From assembly GCA_052390035.1 (NCBI GenBank), contig JBQTHI010000150.1, forward strand, positions 1 through 8,345: a DNA stretch of 8,345 nt, in the 5' to 3' direction. The DNA is from JBQTHI01 sp052390035 (lineage in GTDB: Bacteria > Actinomycetota > Acidimicrobiia > Spongiisociales > ZC4RG35). Below the pieces are notes generated by a model. The model had not been told where the DNA came from and searched no databases. It saw only the letters and a program-made list of their open reading frames with translations. Position numbers and translations under genes: made by a program. Of this stretch, positions 1 through 5,393 are shown one piece after another (position 1 is the stretch's first letter; each line of letters opens with the position of its first letter).

Positions 1-512
1 CGGAGCTGATCAAGCGGGTCGACCGGCCTCCGCAGCCAGGCGACCAATGCCCACAGCCCGCCGAAGGCGATGAGATCCCCGGGCCCGCTGGCCTCGAACT
101 CTAGATCCCCGATCGCGGCGAGCAGGAGGCGGATGGTCGCTGCAGCGGTCACTGCCATGGCGATGGAGGCCGTGACCGAGACATAAAGGCCTCGCCCGGG
201 GCTCGGCGACCCGCCGATCCGCCGCTCCAAGGCCATCCATACCGTGAGCCAGACGATGCCCGCCACGATCAAGGTGGCAAGGGTCAATGCGAGGTCGTCC
301 GCCTGCCGCACCAGCACGCCGTCACCGGGCATGACCATCTCCAGAAGTGAAGAGATGGCGTTGGTGGTGAGAACGCTCGCCGCTACCAGGACGAGGTAGG
401 TGACGATCTCGACCGCTGAGGTTCCCGTGCCTTTGGTGTGACGCCTGGCCACGAGGATCAACGGCAAAGCGATCACGGCGGCGATCACCACGAGTAGCAG
501 GATGAGAGTCAT
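1..512 (-). CDS. Multi-pass integral membrane protein of unknown function (3' end beyond the left edge)
   Basis: The minus-strand frame stays open from an ATG at 512 to the window edge, giving 170 codons without a stop. The protein begins MTLILLLVVIAAVIALPL. Hydrophobic stretches at about residues 2-22, 33-56, 72-95, 108-134 and 145-160 suggest four or five membrane helices separated by short charged loops such as RRHTKG and ERRIGG. The segment RGLYVSVTASIAMAVTAAA resembles the small actinobacterial/Chloroflexi DUF5671-type membrane proteins, but this is a tentative recollection. The start is 7 nt past the stop of the upstream gene, and an AGGA overlapping that stop codon (TAGGAACGAAATG) can serve as ribosome binding site. 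It therefore appears to be the last visible gene of the paa transcript. No catalytic motif is seen and no function can be assigned. Confidence 0.72.
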   Translation of the reverse strand, partial: MTLILLLVVIAAVIALPLILVARRHTKGTGTSAVEIVTYLVLVAASVLTTNAISSLLEMVMPGDGVLVRQADDLALTLATLIVAGIVWLTVWMALERRIGGSPSPGRGLYVSVTASIAMAVTAAATIRLLLAAIGDLEFEASGPGDLIAFGGLWALVAWLRRPVDPLDQL

Positions 513-519
513 TTCGTTC

Positions 520-1002
520 CTAACAGGAAAAAGGCCAGGGAAGTTCGGAGATCAGAGGGGGTGTGGTGTCATTGCGGAGCACGAATTCGAGATTCTGCTC
601 GTAGGTGTAGGGCTGGAAGGGGTCCGAGCTGTCGAGATAGGTGGCTCGCACTACCACGATGGTTTCGGTGCCTGCCGGCGTCACCCGGTCAACGGCTAAT
701 CGGGTCGGTTTATCGATGGTGCCCCCGGAGACGCCGCTGGCCAGTTCCGATGGGGCGCACCGCCGCTGCAGCCGGTCGTCAAGGACCGCGTGGGCGCCGT
801 CGAAGTCACCGGCATCGAGACTCCGGTAAAAAGTCTGCAAAGTTCCCTCCGGGGTGTCGCGGGGGAACTCGACGGGCGGCCGGATGCTGGTGACGATGGC
901 GGCCGCCGCCACCGCCACAACGAGGACCAGACCGAAGATTAGGGCGATGCGCCCGCCGCCACCCCGGTCGCTGCCGCCAGGACTGTCAGGGTTCTGGGTC
1001 AT
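520..1002 (-). CDS. Small membrane-anchored protein with an NTF2-like external domain
   Basis: This 160-residue protein is of unknown function. Residues 1-18 are polar and Gly-rich with a basic Arg. Residues 19-41 (IALIFGLVLVVAVAAAAIV) form one transmembrane helix or uncleaved signal anchor, which would put the rest outside the membrane. The segment after it, TPEGTLQTFYRSLDAGDFDGA (50-70, split here as TPEGTLQTFYRS and LDAGDFDGA), is typical of NTF2-like/DUF4878-type lipoprotein domains: a helix, then an acidic turn, then beta strands (TETIVVVRATYL, NLEFVLRN). There is no lipobox. The only cysteines, C82 and the C-terminal C160, could form a disulfide. The ATG overlaps the TetR stop as ATGA with no clear Shine-Dalgarno, which suggests translational coupling. 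The gene is likely real because codon bias and length fit and it is sandwiched in the operon. A role in aromatic-acid uptake or envelope stress would be a guess. Confidence 0.78.
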   Translation of the reverse strand: MTQNPDSPGGSDRGGGGRIALIFGLVLVVAVAAAAIVTSIRPPVEFPRDTPEGTLQTFYRSLDAGDFDGAHAVLDDRLQRRCAPSELASGVSGGTIDKPTRLAVDRVTPAGTETIVVVRATYLDSSDPFQPYTYEQNLEFVLRNDTTPPLISELPWPFSC

Positions 1003-1658
1003 GAGGTGGCCTGATCCATCGAGTTCTCCAACACAATCGGGGTTCTCCCGAATCGTCGCTCAGCGATGTCACCATCGGTGGCGCCGATGCCGTCCATGGT
1101 GAAGGAAACTAGGCGATCAACCAACTGCGACCTGGTCAGGGGCCGATCCGGGTGGTACCAGCGCTCCACCGCGTTCAAGATCGAAAGCAGGAAGATCGCC
1201 GCCAGCCGGGGGTCGAGGTCGGCGCGAAACGAGCCATCGAGGCGCCCGGCGGTCAGTACCTCACGAAAGGACGACTCGTAACGATCGCGGGCAGCGATCA
1301 CCCTGGCCCGGTGGACCGTGTCGAGCACATCGGCCTCGTAGAGGAAGGTGCGCACCTCGTCGAGATGATCCAAGACCACGTCGATGTGACCAGAGACCAA
1401 CGCCCGGAGCCGATCGGTCCCGCTCCCGGGCTCGGCCACGGCCCGCTCGGCCGCGGCATGAAAGAGCGAACTGCCTCGTTCGACAACCTCGACCAACAGG
1501 TCCTCCTTCGACTCGATGTGGCTGTAGAGAGACGACCCCAGCAGACCAACCTCCCGAGCGAGGTCCCGCATGGAGGTGCCGTGGTATCCCCGAGCGGCGA
1601 AGAGTCGACTGGCGGCCTGGACCAGGTCGGCTCGGGTGCGGGTGCGTCCGGTGGTCAT
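999..1658 (-). CDS. TetR/AcrR family transcriptional regulator, probable PaaR-type repressor of the paa operon
   Basis: A 219-residue TetR protein. The N-terminal DNA-binding domain is clear: RTRADLVQAASRLFAARGYH (helix 1), TSMRDLAREVGL (helix 2 of the HTH) and SSLYSHIESKEDLL (recognition helix and the usual YxH..sKedLl end), about residues 7-55. The C-terminal ligand domain (about 80-192) has the VLDHLDEVRTFLYEA and AIFLLSILNAVERWY pattern of acyl-CoA-responsive TetR proteins (TetR_C_33/KstR2-like). About 25 residues extend beyond the last predicted helix. The frame is open far upstream into paaE, but homology starts at MTTGRTRT, whose ATG overlaps the paaE stop as ATGA. As the gene following paaE it would be co-transcribed and autoregulated through the palindrome at the paaA promoter. 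By analogy with Thermus PaaR the ligand would be phenylacetyl-CoA; that assignment is inference from context. Confidence 0.93.
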   Translation of the reverse strand: MTTGRTRTRADLVQAASRLFAARGYHGTSMRDLAREVGLLGSSLYSHIESKEDLLVEVVERGSSLFHAAAERAVAEPGSGTDRLRALVSGHIDVVLDHLDEVRTFLYEADVLDTVHRARVIAARDRYESSFREVLTAGRLDGSFRADLDPRLAAIFLLSILNAVERWYHPDRPLTRSQLVDRLVSFTMDGIGATDGDIAERRFGRTPIVLENSMDQATS

Positions 1659-2761
1659 ACGTCGTAGTCGACCGCGACCTGATCGGTCAGCGGGTGCGAC
1701 TGACAGGTGAGGACCATTCCTTGGGCGAGCTCGTAGTCGACCAACGCCCAGTTCTTGTCCATTCGGACCCTTCCCGCAGTGACCCGGGCCTTGCAGGATG
1801 CGCACATGCCACCCTTGCACGAATAGGGCAGTTCCCTTCGCACCCGGAGAGCGGCGTCGAGCACTGAGGTCTCGGCGCGCATCCGGGTGGTGGTTACCCG
1901 TCCGTCGAGGACAATGGTGAGGGCCACCGTCCCTTCCTCGTCGGCCGGCTCGGGGGGTAAGGAGGTGGGGTCGAGCGGCCCGGCGAAGAACAGCTCGTCG
2001 TGGATGCGCCCTGCCACCACTCCCCGATTGGTCAGCACTTGGCGGGAGGCGGTCACCATCTCGAAGGGGCCGCACAGGAACCACTCGACCGGCTCGGCCG
2101 GCGCCACCACCCGATCGAGGAGCTCCTCCAATTTGGCGGCGTCAATCCGGCCGGAGAACAAGGGAGTCACTCCCTGCTCGCGGCTGAGGACGTGGATGAG
2201 TTGGAGGCGTTCGGGGTAGCGGTCCTTGAGCCCCTCCAACTCGTCGAGGAACATGACATGGTCGGCCGATCGGTTGCCGAAGATCACCGTCCACCGGCAT
2301 CCCGGCACGGTTTCAAGGGTGGTCGACACGAGCGATAAGACCGGGGTGATGCCGCTTCCCGCCGCCACCGCCCCATAGTGAACGGGACGCGGATCGACGG
2401 TGAATTCTCCCACCGGGGCCATTACCTCCAGCTCAATCCCGGCCTGCATCCCGGTAGTGGCCCAGGTGGAAAAGGCGCCCCCCGGCAGCCGTTTGATCCC
2501 CACCCTTAGTTTGCCGCTGTTGGCATTGGCGCAAATCGAATAGCTACGCCGGACGTCTGCTCCGTCGATCTCGGCACGAACCGTGACATGTTGCCCTGCG
2601 CGGTAGATGAACTGGTCGGCCAGCTCCGCAGGGACATCGAAGGTCACCGCCACCGCGTCGTCAGTGAGGGGAGCAACCTCAACCACCCGCAGGTGATGGA
2701 AAACCGGCCCAGAAATTGTTGGACCAGAAACTGTTGGCCCGGAAACTGTGGGATCGGTCAC
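1655..2761 (-). CDS. paaE: Phenylacetyl-CoA epoxidase reductase subunit PaaE
   Basis: A 368-residue electron-transfer subunit that takes hydride from NAD(P)H via FAD and passes electrons through a 2Fe-2S centre to the diiron site of PaaA. Domains run in the family order: FAD-binding barrel with RRSYS (71-75), nucleotide-binding fold with GSGITP (135-140) and CGPFEM (230-235), and a C-terminal plant-type ferredoxin with PYSCKGGMCASC (C315, C320, C323) and the fourth cysteine in VLTCQ (C353). The start is GTG at 2761, overlapping the paaD stop as GTGA. It is supported by an AAGGAG five bases upstream (2767-2772). The first 19 residues contain three tandem copies of TVSGP/TISGP that precede the conserved part and are not expected in the family. 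The 3' end overlaps the TetR start by 4 nt. Confidence 0.97.
   Translation of the reverse strand: MTDPTVSGPTVSGPTISGPVFHHLRVVEVAPLTDDAVAVTFDVPAELADQFIYRAGQHVTVRAEIDGADVRRSYSICANANSGKLRVGIKRLPGGAFSTWATTGMQAGIELEVMAPVGEFTVDPRPVHYGAVAAGSGITPVLSLVSTTLETVPGCRWTVIFGNRSADHVMFLDELEGLKDRYPERLQLIHVLSREQGVTPLFSGRIDAAKLEELLDRVVAPAEPVEWFLCGPFEMVTASRQVLTNRGVVAGRIHDELFFAGPLDPTSLPPEPADEEGTVALTIVLDGRVTTTRMRAETSVLDAALRVRRELPYSCKGGMCASCKARVTAGRVRMDKNWALVDYELAQGMVLTCQSHPLTDQVAVDYDV
2706..2750 (-). repeat. Three tandem 15-bp units in the 5' end of paaE
   Basis: On the plus strand the units are ggcccagaaattgtt (2706-2720), ggaccagaaactgtt (2721-2735) and ggcccggaaactgtg (2736-2750), each differing from its neighbours at two to four positions. 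In frame they encode TVSGP, TVSGP and TISGP at residues 5-19 of PaaE. The unit is a multiple of three, so copy-number change would not break the frame. It lies before the first conserved strand (VFHHLRVVEV) and is probably an unstructured tail. Confidence 0.9.
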
Positions 2762-3213
2762 CGCAGCTCCTTGAAACGGGCGAATGGCTCACCACACTTC
2801 GCGCAGACCATGAGCGCCTTGCACGCCGTCGAGCCGAACTCGCTGAGGGTACGGGCGTCGGCCGTCCGGCATTTCGGGCAACGAGCCTCGGCCGCTGGCC
2901 CAGGGGCAGCTATGCCCAGCTCGTTCAACGCCGCTCGCCCAGCCGGGGTGATGTCGTCGGTGGTCCAGGCCGGCCAATGGACCGTTTTTACCTCGGGTCG
3001 GTAGCCGGCGCCGACCAGCACCTCGGTGATGTCGGCTTTGATGGCTTCGATGGCCGGGCACCCCGAATAGGTCGGGCTTACAGCCACCGTCACTCGGTCG
3101 CCGTCGCGGTCGACCGAGCGGATGATTCCCAGATCGACCACCGACAGGGTCGGGATTTCCGGGTCAACCACCAGAGTGATCGCCTCCAGCGGATCAAGTC
3201 TCGTGTTCACCAT
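2758..3213 (-). CDS. paaD: Phenylacetate degradation protein PaaD (MIP18/DUF59 family Fe-S assembly factor)
   Basis: A 151-residue protein needed for maturation of the epoxidase, thought to help metal or Fe-S cluster insertion (the PaaE cluster is the likely client). The MIP18/DUF59 domain is shown by DPEIPTLSVVDLG (17-29) and SPTYSGCPAIEAIK with the conserved Cys52. PaaD-specific features follow: VHWPAWTTDDITPAGRAAL (78-96) and a C-terminal cysteine cluster RCPKC...STACK...VCAKCG (C112, C115, C131, C137, C140) that probably binds zinc or a cluster. The start is taken at ATG 3213, a 7-nt overlap with paaC. The next codon, GTG at 3210, would give a GTGA overlap like the neighbouring junctions. 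An ATG at 3243 is possible but adds ten non-conserved residues inside paaC. No Shine-Dalgarno is evident, so translation probably depends on coupling to paaC. Confidence 0.95.
   Translation of the reverse strand: MVNTRLDPLEAITLVVDPEIPTLSVVDLGIIRSVDRDGDRVTVAVSPTYSGCPAIEAIKADITEVLVGAGYRPEVKTVHWPAWTTDDITPAGRAALNELGIAAPGPAAEARCPKCRTADARTLSEFGSTACKALMVCAKCGEPFARFKELR
2767..2772 (-). promoter_or_regulatory. Strong Shine-Dalgarno of paaE (AAGGAG)
   Basis: AAGGAG on the minus strand lies five bases before the GTG at 2761 and inside the last codons of paaD. It supports the GTG as the true paaE start although it overlaps the paaD stop codon. Confidence 0.75.
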
Positions 3214-3896
3214 TTGACACCCGGTTGGGAGCGGGCCAGCCACTGCATGTCGGCGAGAAGGTGGCCGAGGTGTTCGGTGTGAAGGCCCTGGCGTCCGCCG
3301 CTTCGTTGAAAGCCCTCGACCGGTCGGGACAAACCAGCCGACCGGAGAACCGTGTCGATCCGGTCATCCCAGGCCGGGCGCAGACCGGCGGTCTCAACAT
3401 CCTCGAACATCTCGGCGGTGAACCGCCACACCGTATCGAGAGCGACCTGGGCGCGGCGGTGGCTCTCCTCGGTCCCGTCACCGAGGCGGATTACCCAGTC
3501 GGTCGAGAAGCGCAGGTGATAGGTGGCCTCCATGTGAGCCTTGGCGGCCACCCCGGCTAGGTGGTCGACGGGGCCCGAGGCCACCAGCTCCCATAGTGGC
3601 ACCTGGTAGGCGTCGAGACAAAACTGCCGGACGAGCGTCTGGGCGAAGTCTCCATTCGGGAGTTCGCAGATGAGCAAATTGGTGAACTCCCGCTCTGAGC
3701 GGAACATGGCCAGCTCGTCTTCGGTCTTCCCCATGGTTTCACCGGCGACGGTTAGCAGGGCTCTTGCCACCCCAAGGTGATCGAGGGCAATGTTTCCGAG
3801 GGCGATGTCGGTTTCCAGATCGGGCGCGTTTGAAATCCAGCCCGAGAGCCGCTGGGCGAGAATGAGGTTGTCATCGCCATAGTTCAGGGCCTTCAC
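3207..3896 (-). CDS. paaC: Phenylacetyl-CoA epoxidase structural subunit PaaC
   Basis: A 229-residue ferritin-like subunit that pairs with PaaA in the epoxidase core and has no functional diiron site in characterised homologues. Recognisable family segments are YGDDNLILAQRLSGW (6-20), ETDIALGNIALDHLG (28-42), SEREFTNLLICELPNGDFA (67-85), EATYHLRFSTDW (123-134), DTVWRFTAEMF (154-164) and the C-terminal GGRQGLHTEHLGHLLADMQW (200-219). The length is slightly under the roughly 250 residues of the E. coli protein, mainly from a shorter N-terminus and a shorter loop near 165-195. The start is GTG at 3896, overlapping the paaB stop as GTGA. An ATG two bases upstream (3898) is in the wrong frame. No strong Shine-Dalgarno is present, so coupling is likely. 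Confidence 0.96.
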   Translation of the reverse strand: MKALNYGDDNLILAQRLSGWISNAPDLETDIALGNIALDHLGVARALLTVAGETMGKTEDELAMFRSEREFTNLLICELPNGDFAQTLVRQFCLDAYQVPLWELVASGPVDHLAGVAAKAHMEATYHLRFSTDWVIRLGDGTEESHRRAQVALDTVWRFTAEMFEDVETAGLRPAWDDRIDTVLRSAGLSRPVEGFQRSGGRQGLHTEHLGHLLADMQWLARSQPGVKW

Positions 3897-4234
3897 ATCT
3901 GGCCCACTTCATCGGGTATCTGGTAATGGGTGGCGTGGCGATACGGTTTTTCGATCGAGCCGAAGAATGATTCGGCGTCGTCGGGATCGGAGGCGGTGAT
4001 GGCACTGGATGCCGTCACCCAGATGCTGACTCCCTCCACCCGTCGGGTATAGACATCACGGGCGGAGAGCAACGCGGTTTCGGCGTCGGGAGCGTGGAGG
4101 CTCCCAACGTGCACGTGTGACAGGCCCCGCTTCTGGCGGATAAACACCTCCCACAGGGGCCAGAGCGACTCAGTCTCCGAGCGGGCGACGTGAACGTCGG
4201 CCTCACCAGCGACCTTGGGCACTGAGTAGGTCAT
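3893..4234 (-). CDS. paaB: Phenylacetyl-CoA epoxidase subunit PaaB
   Basis: A 113-residue small subunit that links PaaA-PaaC heterodimers into the larger epoxidase assembly. The whole conserved core is present: WPLWEVFIRQKRGLSHVHVG (25-44), then SLHAPDAETALLSARDVYTRR (45-65), EGVSIWV (67-73), and the terminal YRHATHYQIPDEV. The core starts about 19 residues later than in E. coli PaaB, so this protein has an N-terminal extension rich in charged and small residues. The extension is not a mis-called start. ATG 4234 follows the paaA stop directly (TGAATG), a perfect AGGAGG lies 8 nt before it, and no other ATG or GTG occurs before the core. The 3' end overlaps paaC by 4 nt. Confidence 0.97.
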   Translation of the reverse strand: MTYSVPKVAGEADVHVARSETESLWPLWEVFIRQKRGLSHVHVGSLHAPDAETALLSARDVYTRRVEGVSIWVTASSAITASDPDDAESFFGSIEKPYRHATHYQIPDEVGQM

Positions 4235-5164
4235 TCAGGCGACCTCCTGGCGCGACCGCCTGGCCGCATACGCCACCCCCGCTTCCCGCACCCAGGCGCC
4301 TTCTTCCCAGGCCCGGCGCTTGTGCTCCAGCCTCTCACGGTTCATCGGTCCGTTGCCTTTGACGACTGCCCAGAACTCGTCCCAATCGATCTCGCCGAAG
4401 TCGTAATGGCCGCGGCTCTCGTTCCAACGGAGGTCAGGGTCGGGGATGGAGAGCCCGAGAAAGTCGGCTTGAGGCACGGTCATGTCGACGAATTGCTGAC
4501 GCAGGTCGTCGTTCGACACCCGTTTGATCTTCCATTCGATCGACTGTTCGGAGTGGCTCGACTCGGAATCGTGGGGGCCGAACATCATCAATGAAGGCCA
4601 CCAATAACGGTCCAGGGCATCCTGGGCCATCGCCCTCTGCTCGGCGGACCCCCGGCAAAGGGTGATCATGATCTCGTAGCCCTGCCGCTGATGGAAGGAC
4701 TCCTCCAGGCAGATCCTCACCATCGCTCGGGCGTATGGCCCGTAGGAGCAGCGCTTCAACATCACCTGGTTGGTGATGGCAGCCCCATCGACCAACCAAC
4801 CGATCGCCCCCATGTCGGCCCAGGAGAGGGTGGGGTAGTTGAAGATCGACGAATACTTGTGTTGCCCCTGGTGGAGCAGGTCAACCATTTCGTCCCTGGT
4901 CACACCCAAGGTCTCCGCCGCCGAGTAGAGATAGAGACCGTGACCCGCCTCGTCCTGCACCTTGGCCATGAGGATGGCTTTTCGGCGCAGAGAAGGGGCC
5001 CGGCTGATCCAGTTTCCCTCGGGCTGCATGCCGATGATCTCCGAGTGGGCGTGCTGGGCGATTTGGCGGATCAGCGTCTGGCGATAGGCCTCGGGCATCC
5101 AGTCGGTGGGTTCTACCTTGTCCTCAGCATCCAATAGCGCTCTGAACCGATCCTCACTGTTCAT
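4235..5164 (-). CDS. paaA: Phenylacetyl-CoA epoxidase catalytic subunit PaaA
   Basis: The diiron oxygenase subunit that epoxidises the ring of phenylacetyl-CoA at C1-C2 in the cytoplasm. From the second ATG the protein has 309 residues, the same as E. coli PaaA. Ferritin-like iron ligands are visible (numbering from that ATG): HSEIIGMQPEGNW (E42), KVQDEAGHG (E72, H75) and CLEESFHQRQGYE (E154/E155, H158). Other hallmarks are SIFNYPTLSWADMGAIGWL, KRCSYGPYARAMVR and MMFGPHDSESSHS. Two in-frame ATGs occur (5170 and 5164). The first lies only two bases after the -10 hexamer and should not be in the mRNA, whereas the second coincides with the expected transcription start, so 5164 is preferred. No Shine-Dalgarno precedes either. 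The stop touches the paaB ATG. Confidence 0.97.
   Translation of the reverse strand: MNSEDRFRALLDAEDKVEPTDWMPEAYRQTLIRQIAQHAHSEIIGMQPEGNWISRAPSLRRKAILMAKVQDEAGHGLYLYSAAETLGVTRDEMVDLLHQGQHKYSSIFNYPTLSWADMGAIGWLVDGAAITNQVMLKRCSYGPYARAMVRICLEESFHQRQGYEIMITLCRGSAEQRAMAQDALDRYWWPSLMMFGPHDSESSHSEQSIEWKIKRVSNDDLRQQFVDMTVPQADFLGLSIPDPDLRWNESRGHYDFGEIDWDEFWAVVKGNGPMNRERLEHKRRAWEEGAWVREAGVAYAARRSRQEVA
4243..4248 (-). promoter_or_regulatory. Consensus Shine-Dalgarno of paaB (AGGAGG)
   Basis: AGGAGG on the minus strand, 8 nt before the paaB ATG at 4234, is embedded in the last codons of paaA. It is the strongest ribosome binding site seen in the operon and fixes the paaB start. Confidence 0.85.
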
Positions 5165-5172
5165 ACGCATCG

Positions 5173-5201
5173 ATCTTAACGAACGATCGTTCGTTGGTCA
5201 A
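5173..5201 (-). promoter_or_regulatory. Promoter of the paa operon (housekeeping sigma type)
   Basis: On the minus strand TTGACC (5201-5196) and TAAGAT (5178-5173) are separated by exactly 17 bp (5195-5179). Each hexamer differs from the E. coli-type consensus at a single base (TTGACC) or two bases (TAAGAT). The expected start point falls 6-9 nt downstream, around 5167-5164, at the second paaA ATG. This implies a leaderless mRNA. The spacer is the operator palindrome, so repressor and RNA polymerase should exclude each other. Confidence 0.85.
5178..5195. promoter_or_regulatory. Perfect 18-bp palindromic operator, probable PaaR/TetR site
   Basis: AACGAACGATCGTTCGTT is identical to its reverse complement over all 18 bases. 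It fills the -35/-10 spacer of the paaA promoter and overlaps the first base of the -10. The inner CGAACGATCGTTCG fits the CNAACGNNCGTTNG motif that I recall for Thermus thermophilus PaaR, also a TetR-family repressor of paa genes. The candidate regulator is the TetR gene at 999-1658. No second full copy is seen in the window. Confidence 0.88.
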
Positions 5202-5214
5202 ACAGGGGGAACCT

Positions 5215-5266
5215 GCGAACCCCGGGTTCCATCGCATGAAATCGTTGGTTGGAGCCCTGGGTTCGC
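5215..5266. repeat. Two copies of a 13-bp palindromic motif (GARCCCYGGGTTC), possible second regulator sites
   Basis: GAACCCCGGGTTC (5217-5229) is a perfect dyad with a one-base centre. GAGCCCTGGGTTC (5252-5264) matches it at 11 of 13 positions in the same orientation, 35 bp further on. The wider arms 5215-5229 and 5252-5266 also pair as an inverted repeat (13 of 15, with one further G-T wobble). The region lies upstream of both predicted start points and so should not be transcribed, which favours protein-binding DNA over an RNA hairpin. Relative to paaA it lies about 53-100 bp upstream of the start point, a typical activator position. Confidence 0.6.
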
Positions 5267-5381
5267 TTCTAATCGGCTAGACGAAGGGGCTCACCTCATC
5301 CGCGGCGACGAGACTCACCTTGAGCCGGAACCACGACACCCCGGGTCGGTCGGAGATTCGGTCCACCCCCACGTTCGTCAC

Positions 5382-5387
5382 TAGGTT
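5382..5387 (+). promoter_or_regulatory. Putative -10 element of a leaderless promoter for the crotonase gene
   Basis: TAGGTT fits the TAnnnT pattern and ends 6 bases before the ATG at 5394, the spacing expected when transcription starts at the first base of the start codon. The bases before the ATG (GCCGCC) contain no Shine-Dalgarno. No good -35 is seen; TTCGGT at 5357-5362 would leave a 19-bp spacer. An operator-like half-site CGTTCGT (5372-5378) lies just upstream of the -10. Confidence 0.5.
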
Positions 5388-5393
5388 GCCGCC

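Noticed and set aside
501..512. GATGAGAGTCAT occurs here and in reverse orientation at 6200-6211
   Set aside because: A 12-bp match between two distant coding positions is expected by chance in a window this size; no flanking similarity.
1280..1287. AACGATCG resembling part of the paaA operator, inside the TetR gene
   Set aside because: Only one arm and the centre match; the other arm is absent and the site is mid-gene.
1152..1667. Plus-strand open frame opposite the TetR gene (171 codons)
   Set aside because: Codon composition and lack of motifs mark it as a GC-rich shadow of the TetR gene; the same applies to the other antisense frames over paaA, paaC, paaE and the dehydrogenase.
1659..2084. 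Upstream in-frame extension of the TetR gene to an ATG at 2084, making a 361-residue protein
   Set aside because: The extra 142 residues are the antisense-free shadow of paaE in another frame, Arg/Pro-rich and without homology; TetR homology starts at the ATG at 1658.
5203..5214. CAGG/CCTG short inverted repeat next to the paaA -35
   Set aside because: Four-base arms only; too short to claim as a site.
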